A DNA stretch of 64,000 nucleotides from Bactericera cockerelli. Lineage: Eukaryota; Arthropoda; Insecta; Hemiptera; Triozidae. The stretch lies in assembly GCA_024516035.1 (NCBI GenBank), contig CM044957.1, positions 3,631,017 through 3,695,016 on the forward strand, in the 5' to 3' direction. The notes beneath the pieces were generated by a model, which saw only the letters and a program-made list of their open reading frames with translations, ran no database searches and was not told the DNA's origin. Positions 22,407-33,137 of this stretch are shown here, piece by piece; position 1 is the stretch's first letter, and each line of letters begins with the position of its first letter. The position numbers and the translations under genes were made by a program.

Positions 22407-22471
22407 GTATGCAAAAGTATGCATACAGCTATACGTATGATACGTATAGCTGTATGCATACTTTTGCATAC
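22407..22471. repeat. 65-bp perfect palindrome
   Basis: Two 32-bp arms starting GTATGCAAAAGTATGC are exact reverse complements around a single central G at 22439. It lies in the left subterminal region of the CMC element and could extrude as a cruciform. Confidence 0.9.
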
Positions 22472-22674
22472 AGCTATACATATACCTATGTATTTGAATG
22501 TACAGAAATTTGCAGGATAGCCTCCGACTAAGTGCATAAATATTTTGCACTCGGACGGAAGTCATCTACATGCATATTCCTAGTCATACAAAGTCATAGG
22601 ATATATGTATTGCCCTATGTGTGGAAAATGAAGAAGAATTCAATTATTCAAGTAAATATAATGTACAACACATT

Positions 22675-22795
22675 ACACTCTTTATTTACAGAAATTACAC
22701 ATCAACAATTTTTAAGTTTACAGAAATTACACATTAACAATTTTTAAATTTACAGAAATTACACATCAACAACTTTTTATTTGCAGATATTACAC
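22675..22795. repeat. 33-bp tandem repeat (about 3.5 copies)
   Basis: TTTACAGAAATTACACATCA plus about 13 bp repeats at roughly 33-bp spacing, just downstream of the transposase gene. Confidence 0.8.
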
Positions 22796-22900
22796 TATAT
22801 ATACAGTTAAGAAAAAATACAACTTATATGTTACATTATCGGGGAGCGGTAAAATGGGGTAATAGAAACAGTCAGGTGTCTTTCAGGTATATTAGTATAC

Positions 22901-22908
22901 CTTTATTA
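22901..22908 (-). terminator. Candidate poly(A) signal
   Basis: AATAAA on the minus strand lies about 90 bp after the transposase stop codon. It is the first such hexamer downstream. There is none between the upstream accessory gene's stop and this gene's ATG, so both mRNAs may end here. Confidence 0.5.
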
Positions 22909-22998
22909 CGTATACTCTGTACAGATGAACCTGTATAGCTCTTAGATCACCAGACAGTTAACAGTTATATCATTTATAAAGTTTACAGTTATGCCTAC

Positions 22999-25419
22999 CT
23001 ATTCTATGTTGCATCTTAAAGTAACATAAAAAGTGAAGTTGGGTTGAATGGAAAGCGTATGTGGAATGGGAGAAAATAGGTTTTCCAGAGACAAGTACTC
23101 TTTCTCTTCGGTCTGTTGTACTACTTTGTATGCTTGAAAGTGGTCAATAAAGTATTGACATTGTAATTTAGAACAAATGAAAAAAACTTGTCCGTTACAA
23201 ACAAAAATGTCTTCTACTTGAACAAAAATTGGAAGCATAGTGTCCATACAAAGATCTTTCATTAGAATGCTAGATTTTTCTATTTTACAATTTTTCGTTT
23301 CCAACCATGTAATGGAAACGAACAAATCTGGGGAACTAACATTGAATTTGGATTTCAAAAACTCTGAATGCTCTGTGGAAATACTCGATTTCCTACCAAA
23401 AACTATCCCCTCTACCTTTGAAGTTGATGATAAGTAATGATGTAATGTCAATTGGTTTCGCGTTGCAACTGTTTTGCAAATGTTAACTCTAGTACAAGCC
23501 GCACGAGCAGCTATTTTTGATACTCTATGCTTAGCTTCAAATCTCATGGTGGACAAAGAAACTAATGGACCAAATTTGAGAAACATATCTGGATAATGTA
23601 GAAGGAAATGAAACTTAGGCTTCAGGTTCTCTTTTACAACATCACTAAAAGTCCACAAAAATAGTTCAATTAAATGTCTAAGAGGAGCTATTTCATCCTT
23701 TGAAAAGGAACGTACCATTAATTTATCTAATAGTTTCCTCAACAAGACATAAAGGTCCCAGACCCTGTCGTCTTCAGGAACGTAATACCCAATAATAAGA
23801 CCAAAATATTTGACAAAAACCATCATTTCAGATCCTGAGCATTTCAGTTTGATTGTGGCAGATCCATCATCAAATAAAATATTTGAAGGTTTATTTCGGC
23901 TATCCGGACCGAAATCGAAGAAAAAAATTTTTCTTTGTAAGAGTTCAATAGTCACAAATTTTTTTTCTTTAATTACATAATTTACAACGTAAGATAAGAC
24001 ATAACGACAACAACCTTCTAAATAATCATGAAGAATATCAACAGCAACATTGTCAAAGAGAGAAAACCCATCTAACTCTAACCAAACACACTTTTCTTTT
24101 ATTCCTGTTTTTGAAGGATCGTTTACTTCCAGATCTCTGTTATAAGATTCCATGTCTCGCAATAGAGTAGTATCTAAAGTATGCATGGTTGCAAGTGCAC
24201 TCTTGTCAACAGAACAAATTCTACAACAATAATTACCTATGAAACTCTCAACGAAACCCAAAATACCGTTTAAGCCCAAATTATCACCAGTGATACTAAC
24301 GACATGGAATTTTACAGTGCCCTGGAAGTATCTATTGTGAACAGATATACCGTTACTACTTAGAAAATTTAGTTTCTGGATAATCGGGCTAAAAATAGCC
24401 TTGTTCCCAAAGGTACGTCTATCAGACGCATGGAACATTGACAACATAATAATGTTGTTCAACTGAGAAAACCAATATGGTGGGAGAAATGGAAGAGACA
24501 AATAAACCCCACCCAGTTTTTGAATTCCTGCATGGCTACCTAAGGGATTATTTACTTCGAAATCATCAAAGTATAAAATTAGTGGGAGATGCATTTCATT
24601 TTCTGATTGAACAAAATTTCTTCTTTGCCAAGCATTTCCTTGAACAATGTTACTCATTAATTCAGATGAATTGTTAACCATTCTGAAATAGTCAGAAATG
24701 CCCTTGAAAATGTGATCAAGGGATAAAATTTTTCCCAAAACCAACTCAACTGGTATCAACTGAAGAGTACAAGGAGAATGAGACAAACCTCTTCTAACCA
24801 TATCTAAACGAGACCCTATTGTAATTTCAACGGGTAAAATTAACGTTCCCAAAATCTGGAAATTCAGAATTCTTTTATGGTCAGAATTCAGATCAGACAT
24901 TTCGTTTTCAGATGCTACGAACAAGTCTCTTAAATACAAGTGATAATAACTCTTAGGGAACCCTGATTTATCTATCAAATCAATAACCCTGGTTAAATGA
25001 TTATTATAGGATGTCAAAAATTCTTCAATGTTAATTACAGAATTTTGAATGGTACTTCTTGGAATGCCTGGATTTGCATATAGAGAAGTGACTAACTTTC
25101 GCAAAGAATCTTTCACCGAGCTTGCTGTGTTCGCTATTTCACGAGACACATCAATTTCCATGGAAATAGTACTAGCAAGTGGATTATCATCTCGTATAAA
25201 AGAATCATTAAGCTCAGATAGTTCACAATCATGATGTAATGTTTTCAAATGCTTGCGTAGTGCATGCAAATTTGAATAATGTCGACGACAAGAAGGCGCT
25301 CCACATGTGAATCGGGAGGAATTACCATTTCTAGCACGTACAGGACATGAGTCCTTAATGTGCTTACAATATGAAAAAATAGTTTGGAACAATTTTTGAC
25401 AGTCCTCGCAAGTGAACAT
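22999..25419 (-). CDS. CMC-type transposase with N-terminal zinc fingers (806 aa)
   Basis: This predicted enzyme cuts and joins the ends of the 21613-32317 element in the nucleus. It starts at the first ATG (25419), which gives MFTCEDCQ; an in-frame TAA lies four codons upstream. Residues 4-25 form a C2HC-like finger and about 38-62 a C2H2 finger (CGAPSC then HLKTLH). A DDE core follows: YFDDFEVNNPLG (about 285), TGDNLGLNG (about 380) with CRIC after it (about 398), then DILHDYLEG (about 460) and RFEAKHR (about 628). Asp of FDD and GDN are the likely first two catalytic residues. FDD/NPLG and LHDYLEG resemble CACTA (Transposase_21-like) enzymes. The frame is unbroken, so it may be functional. 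The exact superfamily branch is uncertain. Confidence 0.75.
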   Translation of the reverse strand: MFTCEDCQKLFQTIFSYCKHIKDSCPVRARNGNSSRFTCGAPSCRRHYSNLHALRKHLKTLHHDCELSELNDSFIRDDNPLASTISMEIDVSREIANTASSVKDSLRKLVTSLYANPGIPRSTIQNSVINIEEFLTSYNNHLTRVIDLIDKSGFPKSYYHLYLRDLFVASENEMSDLNSDHKRILNFQILGTLILPVEITIGSRLDMVRRGLSHSPCTLQLIPVELVLGKILSLDHIFKGISDYFRMVNNSSELMSNIVQGNAWQRRNFVQSENEMHLPLILYFDDFEVNNPLGSHAGIQKLGGVYLSLPFLPPYWFSQLNNIIMLSMFHASDRRTFGNKAIFSPIIQKLNFLSSNGISVHNRYFQGTVKFHVVSITGDNLGLNGILGFVESFIGNYCCRICSVDKSALATMHTLDTTLLRDMESYNRDLEVNDPSKTGIKEKCVWLELDGFSLFDNVAVDILHDYLEGCCRYVLSYVVNYVIKEKKFVTIELLQRKIFFFDFGPDSRNKPSNILFDDGSATIKLKCSGSEMMVFVKYFGLIIGYYVPEDDRVWDLYVLLRKLLDKLMVRSFSKDEIAPLRHLIELFLWTFSDVVKENLKPKFHFLLHYPDMFLKFGPLVSLSTMRFEAKHRVSKIAARAACTRVNICKTVATRNQLTLHHYLSSTSKVEGIVFGRKSSISTEHSEFLKSKFNVSSPDLFVSITWLETKNCKIEKSSILMKDLCMDTMLPIFVQVEDIFVCNGQVFFICSKLQCQYFIDHFQAYKVVQQTEEKEYLSLENLFSPIPHTLSIQPNFTFYVTLRCNIE

Positions 25420-25751
25420 AGTAAACAATTATAGTAAGCAAATTGAAATAGATTAAAACAACAAAAATACGATAAAGGAGCTCAAAATTTGTACCTACAA
25501 GTAAACTAAACTAAAACAAATATATTAAAAAAAATTCTGTGTAGGGGGCTGACACATGTAGGGGAAGGTGGGGCAAAATGGAAAAGACAAAAAGAAAATG
25601 TTTTCAAATATTGGAGGAAGAGAGCAGAAAATAGAGCAAGTTTAACAGCTCAAAAAGAGGATTGTAAAACCGAGACTTTGATGGTCTGAAATTTAATTAA
25701 ACTTAACCTCCTTTAGTCCCCACATTCCCCTACTTTGAGCAGACAAATTAC

Positions 25752-26567
25752 CTACCTAGATGCCCTGGCTGCTCTATTTGCTTTAGGCATCAATGCAAGG
25801 TCAGCTAAAAGTTTAGTAGTCGGTGCATGAATCTTATCATACTTGGTGGATATTTCGTAGAAACCTAGCTGCAGTGTAAGCCACAGATGTTGACTCTCTT
25901 CTGGGTAATTACAATGTGTTACAAAGAAAATCTTGAAACAAAGATCTACAGCTGCTACAATTGAATTTTGAGGTTGTAGAATGTCATCTACAACACAATA
26001 AACATTGGTTGGATTTTTAAAATCACCTACATACATGACATAGGGTAAAGTGGGTCTGTACATTTTAGTCAATTTTTCAATCCGACTCACCCTGCAGGTT
26101 TCTATGTTAGAAGGACTGGACACATGCATTATGAATCCCTCGCAAACTTCAGACCTTGATGGTTTCCAAGAGTAACTCTTCACCTTTTTTGTGGCAGGAA
26201 CTGATGTGAGGTAGGGCAGCAATAGCAGGCACTGCGCAGTCCGAACGTCCATGTTAGCGTTGGGTGACAACTCTTCTAGGAAACTGACGAGATCACTGGA
26301 TACAAGATCTTTCCGAGAGGCCCTCTCTTTCACGGCTTTTGCTAGGGTGATGATCTTGTCCCTGTGATGGAGAAGGCCTTCAATCAAGCACGTTGTTCTT
26401 CCAGGATGCAATATGTCAAAGTCCATGTTTATCTAGAACAAAGAAGAACACACGAGATAAATAATCAACTATCATTGATAGTCAAGAGAAAGAAAAAGAG
26501 ATAAAGAATGAGAAAAGAAAGTGAGATCGAAATAAATAAAAAATGAATAGAAAAATAAAAATAAACG

Positions 26568-26632
<65 letters not shown>

Positions 26633-29008
26633 GAGAGGGATAGAGAGAGAGAGATAGAGAGAGAGAGAAATAGAATTGAAAGTAAAATAAAGTGAGAAAA
26701 ATAGTACTATCCCACATAACAAGAAAATCACCGATTTTCTTAGTGTGGGTTGTTTAGGGCATGTTACTCGTATGTCAGTAAATAATAATTATCTATTCAG
26801 TATTCAAGTTAATATTAAGGACTTATTGTAAAAATGTAATTTCATATAATATCAAAAATCAAAAAAGAAATAACTTACCAACACAGGTCCTCTTTCAGGA
26901 TCCCGCAGAATACGATATGTGTTGAAGTACTGGATGATTGATTGAAATTTCTCATTGCCCGCCTGCAAACATTGGAGTCTGTCCCTTGATGTCTCCTCCC
27001 AACGGAGTTTGATAGTCTCGAAGGAATCACTTGGAGTAGCAGTCTCTAACCATTGCAGATAGTTTTGAACTACGGTGTTTTCTGAAAACAAAACAACACA
27101 TGTTATTAAAAAAGTCACGTAGCCCCACATCTGAGATATAAAATTATTTTTTTATAATTTTTTTTTAGTTATTTGTACTAATCACTATTTTGATCACAAC
27201 TACCCAAACTCGCTTTACCAAATATATGCTTAACCTGGTACTCGAACCTCCGACCTCCAGGTTACGAGTCCGTCGCCTTATTGATCAGGCTACTGAGGTC
27301 TGTTATAAGTTATCTAATTGTAGTTTAAGTATATACATACCTACGGTAATGAATGTGTCTGTTGCAATGCTTTTGTTCAACTCCGAGTCCTCCTGCTCTT
27401 GGTTTTCACGGTTCTGACTTGGCCTTCGCTTCTTGAACTCGATGACACCTTCCTTCTTTCCTTTATTTCTGAGATTTCGCCAGATTTCATACAGCAAGCC
27501 GGACGTGGAGCTCCGGTAAGGCTTATCTTTCTTTGAAGAAAATGCTTCAGGTAGATCATTGTCGCTGTCATTGGAACGGTACAATTTGAACCAGATAGTG
27601 GAGGTTTCTTGTTCAAAAGGAAACTGTTCTATGATTAGGTCCCGTATTCTCATGAAGTCGATTGTTGAAAGTGTCCGCTGGGGGCAGTGTGAAAATATGT
27701 ACTTCATGATTGCTTGAGCAACAGCCTGCCGATCATATGACATGAAGGAAGTCATGTTGAGGTATGATTGCTTCTGCGAATTTGATACTCTTGAGAGCGC
27801 TCTATGAATCAGTGGTTTGTCAAGTGCCACAAAGATATTAGAGGTGTCGGGCATATTGCTTCCTGTAGTTACATTGCTTGGTGTTCCTTCAGGTGTCAAG
27901 GCTGGCGTGAGTCCAGGTGTCAAGACTGGCGTGAGTCCGGACTCTGGTGTCACAACTGGTGTGGTGTGCCCACCCACCGGTGTTGATGTCCAAGACCCCG
28001 AAGAACTCCATTGTGAAGAGTCATAATGAGACGATGAAGCAGTTCTCCATGCATCTAATATGACACTACTTGAAGAATGGCCAACGTTGTCTAGAGTTGT
28101 GTACGATCCTCCGTCTTGCAGAGATTGGCCATGTGGGAACTGATGTGATGTGCTTGGTTGAAATTGAATCATCGAGGTGTCTTCTTGTAAGAATTGGCTT
28201 TGTTGTTCACACTGTTTAATCCATTCGTCCCGTTTTTTGCGTAGAATGATGATGTGAGCAACACAGTCAATGAGCAGTTTCATCTCCGCCGGCTCCATGT
28301 CCCTCAGAATGTCCGTGGTGATTTGGTTATCTGAAACAGACATGAGTACCAATATATACTAGTGGATCAAACTGATCAGGTATTCAGGTTAGGCATTAAA
28401 TTTGGCATTAAAAAATGCCCAATATGGGCTTTCAAATTTGGTAGGGGGCCCAAATTTTTCAAAATGAAATAGCCCTTAATACCAGACAAAACATAATATC
28501 AAAATTTTATTTTTAAGGAATAAAAACTATACAGCAAAATTCCTTCGGCACGTTCAAAAACTATAGCGAAGGTAATTATTTGAAAAACAGCATTTAATAT
28601 TTCTCACCTGATTTTATATATTATATTTTGTTTTAAACAAATTAGATAACAGAGAAAAACGTGTTTTGGCAATGAAAACTGACTATCGAAAATTTTGGTC
28701 GATTCCATTATTTTCCTTTCTTAAAGGACAAAGAAATTAAAGAGGTAACACTGGAGTCAGATTTAAATGAGAATTTTCCGAGGAAAGAATTGAAATAACT
28801 AAAAGGAAAGACTTTGAATAACAGTAAATTGGATATTACGAACAACCGTCGAACACTTGTACTGGCCAACAATGTAAATTTCGATTCGAACCGTCGGAAA
28901 TTTCAATTTTGTGTTAAAGGAAATAAAGGAAAACTTACTTGCAAATGTTTCCACGTACTGCTGTAGTACCCAGGCAGTTAGAAGGTCTGATACTGATACA
29001 CTGTCCAT
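25752..29008 (-). CDS. Four-exon SAM-like accessory protein of the CMC element (647 aa)
   Basis: Exons on the minus strand are 28939-29008, 27341-28330, 26879-27081 and 25752-26432. All junctions are GT/AG (donors GTAAGT, GTATGT, GTAAGT) and phases agree, giving 1944 nt. Residues about 5-60 resemble a sterile alpha motif (SVSDLLTAWVLQQYVETF then DILRDMEPAEMKLLIDC). A Ser/Thr/Pro/Gly-rich linker follows, then a conserved-looking domain (QAIMKYIFSHCPQ, DFMRIRDLIIEQFPF, SGLLYEIWRNLRNK). The last exon encodes a globular 226-residue part with no recognised fold. The gene sits upstream of the transposase on the same strand and inside the element, so a DNA-binding or regulatory helper role is inferred. 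Intron 2 contains SINE-B and intron 3 a (GA)n tract. Confidence 0.7.
26575..26670. repeat. (GA)n microsatellite in an intron
   Basis: About 95 bp of GA with GATA interruptions lies between the third and fourth exons of the accessory gene. The serine/leucine-rich frames on the minus strand are artefacts. Confidence 0.95.
27155..27300 (-). mobile_element. SINE-B inside the accessory gene's second intron
   Basis: Minus-strand ACCTCAGTAGCCTGATC, GGTTACGAGTC-side sequence and the TGTGATCAAAATAGTGATTA body are recognisable. It ends 40 bp from the exon at 27341 without touching the splice donor. Confidence 0.8.
28380..28930. other. First intron of the accessory gene
   Basis: This is AT-rich sequence between the 70-bp first exon and the second exon. 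Nothing else is recognised in it. Confidence 0.6.
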
Positions 29009-29132
29009 GATGAGTCTTCAAGAATAACCAACTCACACAAGCACTCGACAACAACTAATGAGGAAGAACCAAGGAGCACTTGACTTGATAGCAACTAATG
29101 AAGTAATGAGACATTGCACCCAGGTTAAGGTG

Positions 29133-29140
29133 CTTATATA
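29133..29140 (-). promoter_or_regulatory. TATA box of the accessory gene
   Basis: TATATAAG on the minus strand lies about 125 bp upstream of the ATG at 29008 and just outside GC-poor subterminal sequence. Its spacing suits a short 5' UTR. Confidence 0.5.
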
Positions 29141-29544
29141 GGACCTTTGAACATCAAAGGTTGAATCCTCTTCGAGGGTACACTCCACTAAGAAGATTTA
29201 GATTACATAATAGGTACAAATTTTGAGCTGAACTAAATATTTTAAGTAACTAAGATACTATGTGAACAATAAGAAACTGGGTACATTTTTTTAGAATAGG
29301 TAGGTAAAATTTAAATTAATGTGTAATTTCTGTAAACTTAAGCAAGATTTTAATTTTATCATTAAGCTATTTCATTTTAGACTTTTTAGCAGACAATTCC
29401 TCTCCTTCGCCTGCGTCGTCTCCTAAAATTTCGATCACTGACATTACGAACGTACTTAATACAACCTTGCCTTGTCACACTTAAAAAGAAATGATCGAAC
29501 CGAACACAACTATCTTTATTGGAAACATAAAACCTTAGCATGAA

Positions 29545-30340
29545 ATCATACAAACCGCCCTATTTCTATGCTAAAAATTATGTAGACTTTACATAAGTCT
29601 ATACGAAGAATGTCAATCATGTTAAATTAGCATGAATCTATAGCTCTTATTTTTATGTTTGTATAGTTTTATACGAACAGCCCTCATTGGCATGAAATGC
29701 ATGCGTAAAGTAGCATACAATTACTTTATATGCGAAACACGTATGGTTTATGCTAATAGTTTAGCATAGCAGTTATGCTAAGACTGTGAGGTATACGAAT
29801 TTGGCTTGAAGCTATGTCTTCAATTTTCCTGTATGTATAACTCTATGCAAACATTTTGCGTTGACATAAAAAGCATGCAGAATTAAGTATAAAGTGCCTT
29901 TTTGTACGAAAAATGCATGGTTCATGCCACCAAGTTTATGTTAAGCATGAGCCATGTACCAATTTGGCTTGAAGTTATGTCTTCAAATTTCCTGTATGTA
30001 TAACTTTATGCAAACATTTTGCGTTGACATAAAAAGTATGCGGAAATAGGTGTAAAGTGCCTTTTTGTACGAAAAATGCATGGTTTATGCGACCGAGATT
30101 ATGTTAAGCACGAGCGGTGTCCCAAATTTGGCTTGAAGTTATGTCTTCAAATTTCCTGTATGTATAACTTTATGCAAACATTTTGCGTTGACATAAAAAG
30201 TATGCGGAAATAAGTATAAAGTGCCTTTTTGTACGAAAAATGCATGGTTCATGCGACCGAGATTATGTTAAGCACGAGCGGTGTACCAATTTGGCTTGAA
30301 GTTATGTCTTCAAATATTTCATTTGTATAACTTTATGTGT
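29545..30340. repeat. Right subterminal repeats with a 163-bp array
   Basis: TTGGCTTGAA occurs at 29801, 29963, 30128 and 30291, giving units of 162-165 bp. Each contains GTATGTATAACT, ATTTTGCGTTGACATAAAAA and TACGAAAAATGCATGG. The last unit breaks off at the CA microsatellite. The unit differs from the 64-bp unit at the left end. Confidence 0.85.
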
Positions 30341-30370
30341 GTGCATCGATACTGTTATGTTCAGGATCGT

Positions 30371-30371
<1 letters not shown>

Positions 30372-30448
<77 letters not shown>

Positions 30449-30700
30449 ACACACATTACACACACACAGTACACACACACAGTACACACACACAGTACAC
30501 ACACATACATACACACACGCAGTACACACAAACACACACACACACATACATACACACATACACATACATACACACACACACAGTACACACACACACATAC
30601 ATACACACACACACAGTACACACACACACAGTACACACAAACACACACACACAGTACACACAAACACACACACACATACATACACAGACACACACACAGT
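30372..30700. repeat. (AC)n microsatellite
   Basis: A 70-bp pure AC run is followed by AC interrupted with AGT and AT. Histidine/threonine-rich and valine/cysteine-rich frames on both strands are artefacts. Confidence 0.95.
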
Positions 30701-31074
30701 ACAAATGAAAAATATTTGGGCAAAAAAGTGGTTTTTTGTGAAATTGGTATGAAAAGTTAAAAGTTTAACAATTGTCTTTAGTAATTCAGGTAATTTTTAT
30801 AACATTTTACTCTCGAACATTTTGCTCTCAGATCATTCATTTTTGCTGCAGAACTCCCGTAAGTTGAGTTGATCATTTTTCCCCAATTCAGGTGGCCACT
30901 AATAATTTGTAGGTATATAGGTGCTCATATAGGTGCTCACTACAGCATTGTAGGATTTTTTCCAGTACATCCAAATCTAATTATAATCCATCTTTTCTGT
31001 AATTGCTGAGGACAAGTCGCTATGGACAATACCTCCATAGATAGATTGTCGTTACGAGGCTGAATGGGTCCCGA

Positions 31075-31175
31075 AAACATCCAAACCCATGTTGACAAAT
31101 TATTGTCTCCGCCGGGATTCGAGCCCGGGTCTAACGAGTGCAAAGACCACTGAGCCATGTGCTGTGGGAGCTGGT
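31075..31175 (-). mobile_element. tRNA-like SINE head (family H)
   Basis: The minus strand reads ACATGGCTCAGTGGTCTTTG (A box) and CGGGCTCGAATCCCGGCGG (B box), with strong pairing of the T-arm. It is inserted between the two parts of the right subterminal region. Confidence 0.65.
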
Positions 31176-31854
31176 CCCGTCGTATATTAACATCAGGTAT
31201 ATGAATTGTACACACAATACTTTATACTCCACATAGGTGTTTCGAAGTTCAGTTCAAATGTTCCAAATGTCATTAAAAAAGGTTCTTTCACTCGTATACC
31301 TGCGATCCATGCAAAAACAGAGGATGACCTCTCTCCATTAGTGACCCAATTGATACGTCGCCGTTGGTCAATATGAGTGGTGTGGTTATACATAACATAA
31401 TATAGGTATATATGCTTTAAATTTCCGAAAGCCTCATCACCGTTAAATATACCTTTAACCTTTGCCTCTAAAATCCTTCCATTGTGTATTATTACCTAAT
31501 ATTAATAGATTTCAGAGTCCATTTCTCGAGTCTAGCCCATAGCACTATTTCATTTATTTATATAAGCTACGCAACGCTCAGGTAGGTATAACAGGTAGGT
31601 TTAAAGGTATATTAATGTGTTTCCCACGGAATCTGTTTGAGTAATTACAACACAAAAGCTAAGAATAATATAGGTATTAGATAATATTCCCGGGAATTAC
31701 GTTTAAGGATTATTTAACATGGGCGAAACACATTTGAAAATATTATCAAGGTTTCTATATGATTAATTTTTTGTAAAGGTATATCACATTATAATATAAT
31801 ACGTATTGTAGTATCCCCAGCTAAATGTAGAACCCTCGTCAGTAACTTAAACAG

Positions 31855-31925
31855 TAACCAAACCATCACGGTTGCAAATTATTGCCCCCGTCAGGGTTCG
31901 AACCCGGGTACTCATTCATGCGGGA
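31855..31925 (-). mobile_element. tRNA-like SINE fragment
   Basis: A B-box-like GGGTTCGAACCCTGACGGG on the minus strand is followed by a body resembling the 31075 copy (GCAAATTATTGCC-type sequence). The A-box side is cut off at about 31925, where element subterminal motifs start. Confidence 0.5.
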
Positions 31926-31929
31926 GCTG

Positions 31930-32317
31930 GACTAGTTTAGCATATAATTCATGCTAAAGTATTTATGCTACCCTAAGAAAACAGTTATTTTATGTTAAGA
32001 TTTTGTTAGCATGAAATTATACGAACTTCACTATACATGTTCCGCATAAAAAGCTTCTCTTAGCATACATGTGGCACTGTTAGCATACATGAGATGACGT
32101 CATTAAAACCTGTTGTATAAAATTAAGCTAATTTTAGTATAAAAAACTTTTATGCTAAAGCCATTTTTATACGAACGGCTCTTTTTGTGTAAATTATGCT
32201 AAAATTATGTATAAACGCGAAAAATTGATTTTTTTTAGCATAAAATATGCTAAATTACTATAGTTTTTATGCGAATGGTTTTTATACAAACTTTTTAAAA
32301 AATCCTTTTTCAGCGTG
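31930..32317. repeat. Right terminal region of the CMC element
   Basis: Motifs TTTAGCATA, TATGCTAAA and TTATACGAAC recur in both orientations at high density, together with the TGACGTCA at 32095-32102. The region ends in TTTTTCAGCGTG (32306-32317), the inverted partner of the left end. Confidence 0.75.
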
Positions 32318-32399
32318 TAAATATATTGAACATAATAATGTAAATATTAACTCCTGAGTATTTTTTTCAATATTCATAAAATAAAAATGATATACCTAT

Positions 32400-32515
32400 G
32401 TATAATAAATCATTTGTTTTATTTTTCATTTCTTTTTTGTATACAGAGGACCCATCCTAAGCCATTTTTATTTGGCTTCTAAGATTTTGGCTTCTAAGAT
32501 TTTGGCTTCTAAGAT
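32400..32515 (-). repeat. Dispersed repeat and short GGCTTCTAAGAT repeat
   Basis: ACAGAGGACCCATCCTAAGCC and the preceding TTTGTTTTATTTTTC match 51555-51625 on the other strand. Next to it GGCTTCTAAGATTTT is repeated three times. Confidence 0.6.
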
Positions 32516-32796
32516 ATTCCTGAGAACCATTCACAAATAAAATCTTGAATCATAATATAATAATTGTTTGGCAATCTCACTGATGAGTCATAACAAGTTG
32601 GAGCTCCGGGAAAGCCCCCATTGTCACAACGAGATAGAAAGAAAGCTCTCCCCTCCCCTCGCTTTCGAATGAACACGTGCTTTCGGCTTCAACAGATGGA
32701 CAGATGGGCACCTTCCCCTCTCTTGCCCTCTTCAGCCCCGTGATAGTCTGGATCACGGCATCTGTGGGAAGATTGCAATCACAAACCAAGATACGT

Positions 32797-33137
32797 TGGG
32801 TTGGGTGGAAGAGACTTTCAAAGGCAATAACCCCGCCCTTTTGTTAGGACATCTGTATACACTTCATACAAATCAAACAAAATTCAATGTATTTTAAACA
32901 ACATTTACACACACAGGACATGGAAGGAGCACATAACATTGCTTCTGGGCTTCCAGTGGGTGTAATACCCCTATTTATCCTTCCACCACCATGACACAAC
33001 CATCATGGACACGGAAAAAAAAACCTACATTTATTTGCTGTTTTCCTTTATACATTGTTTCCAATTTTTTGTATATATTTTTTACCTGTTTTTACCTTAA
33101 ATGTACTTATAGATAAATTGTTGAATAATAATAACGT
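32797..33137 (+). mobile_element. SINE-E copy
   Basis: GGGTTGGGTGGAAGAGAC and GGCAATAACCCCGCCC, then a T-rich body and an (AATAATA) end, match the copies at 3573 and 35868. The 230 bp upstream (32570-32796) may be its unrecognised 5' part. Confidence 0.65.

Larger units (their letters stand above)
21613..32317 (-). mobile_element. 10.7-kb CMC-type (CACTA/Mirage/Chapaev) DNA transposon, probably autonomous
   Basis: The left end begins CACGGTGAAAAA (21613) and the right end, read inward, begins CACGCTGAAAAA (32317). These 12-bp inverted ends differ at one base. TA is present just outside both (21611-21612, 32318-32319). The element contains dense subterminal TATGCTAA-type motifs at both ends, a DDE transposase gene and a second multi-exon gene. 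CAC-type termini, subterminal repeats and a two-gene content are typical of the CMC superfamily. The boundaries are inferred from one copy. Later insertions include SINE-B at 27155-27300 and other SINE pieces at 31075-31925. Confidence 0.7.

Noticed and set aside
25420..25760. Fusion protein joining the SAM-like gene to the transposase
   Set aside because: An in-frame TAA stands just upstream of the transposase ATG, so any splice into this frame would terminate.
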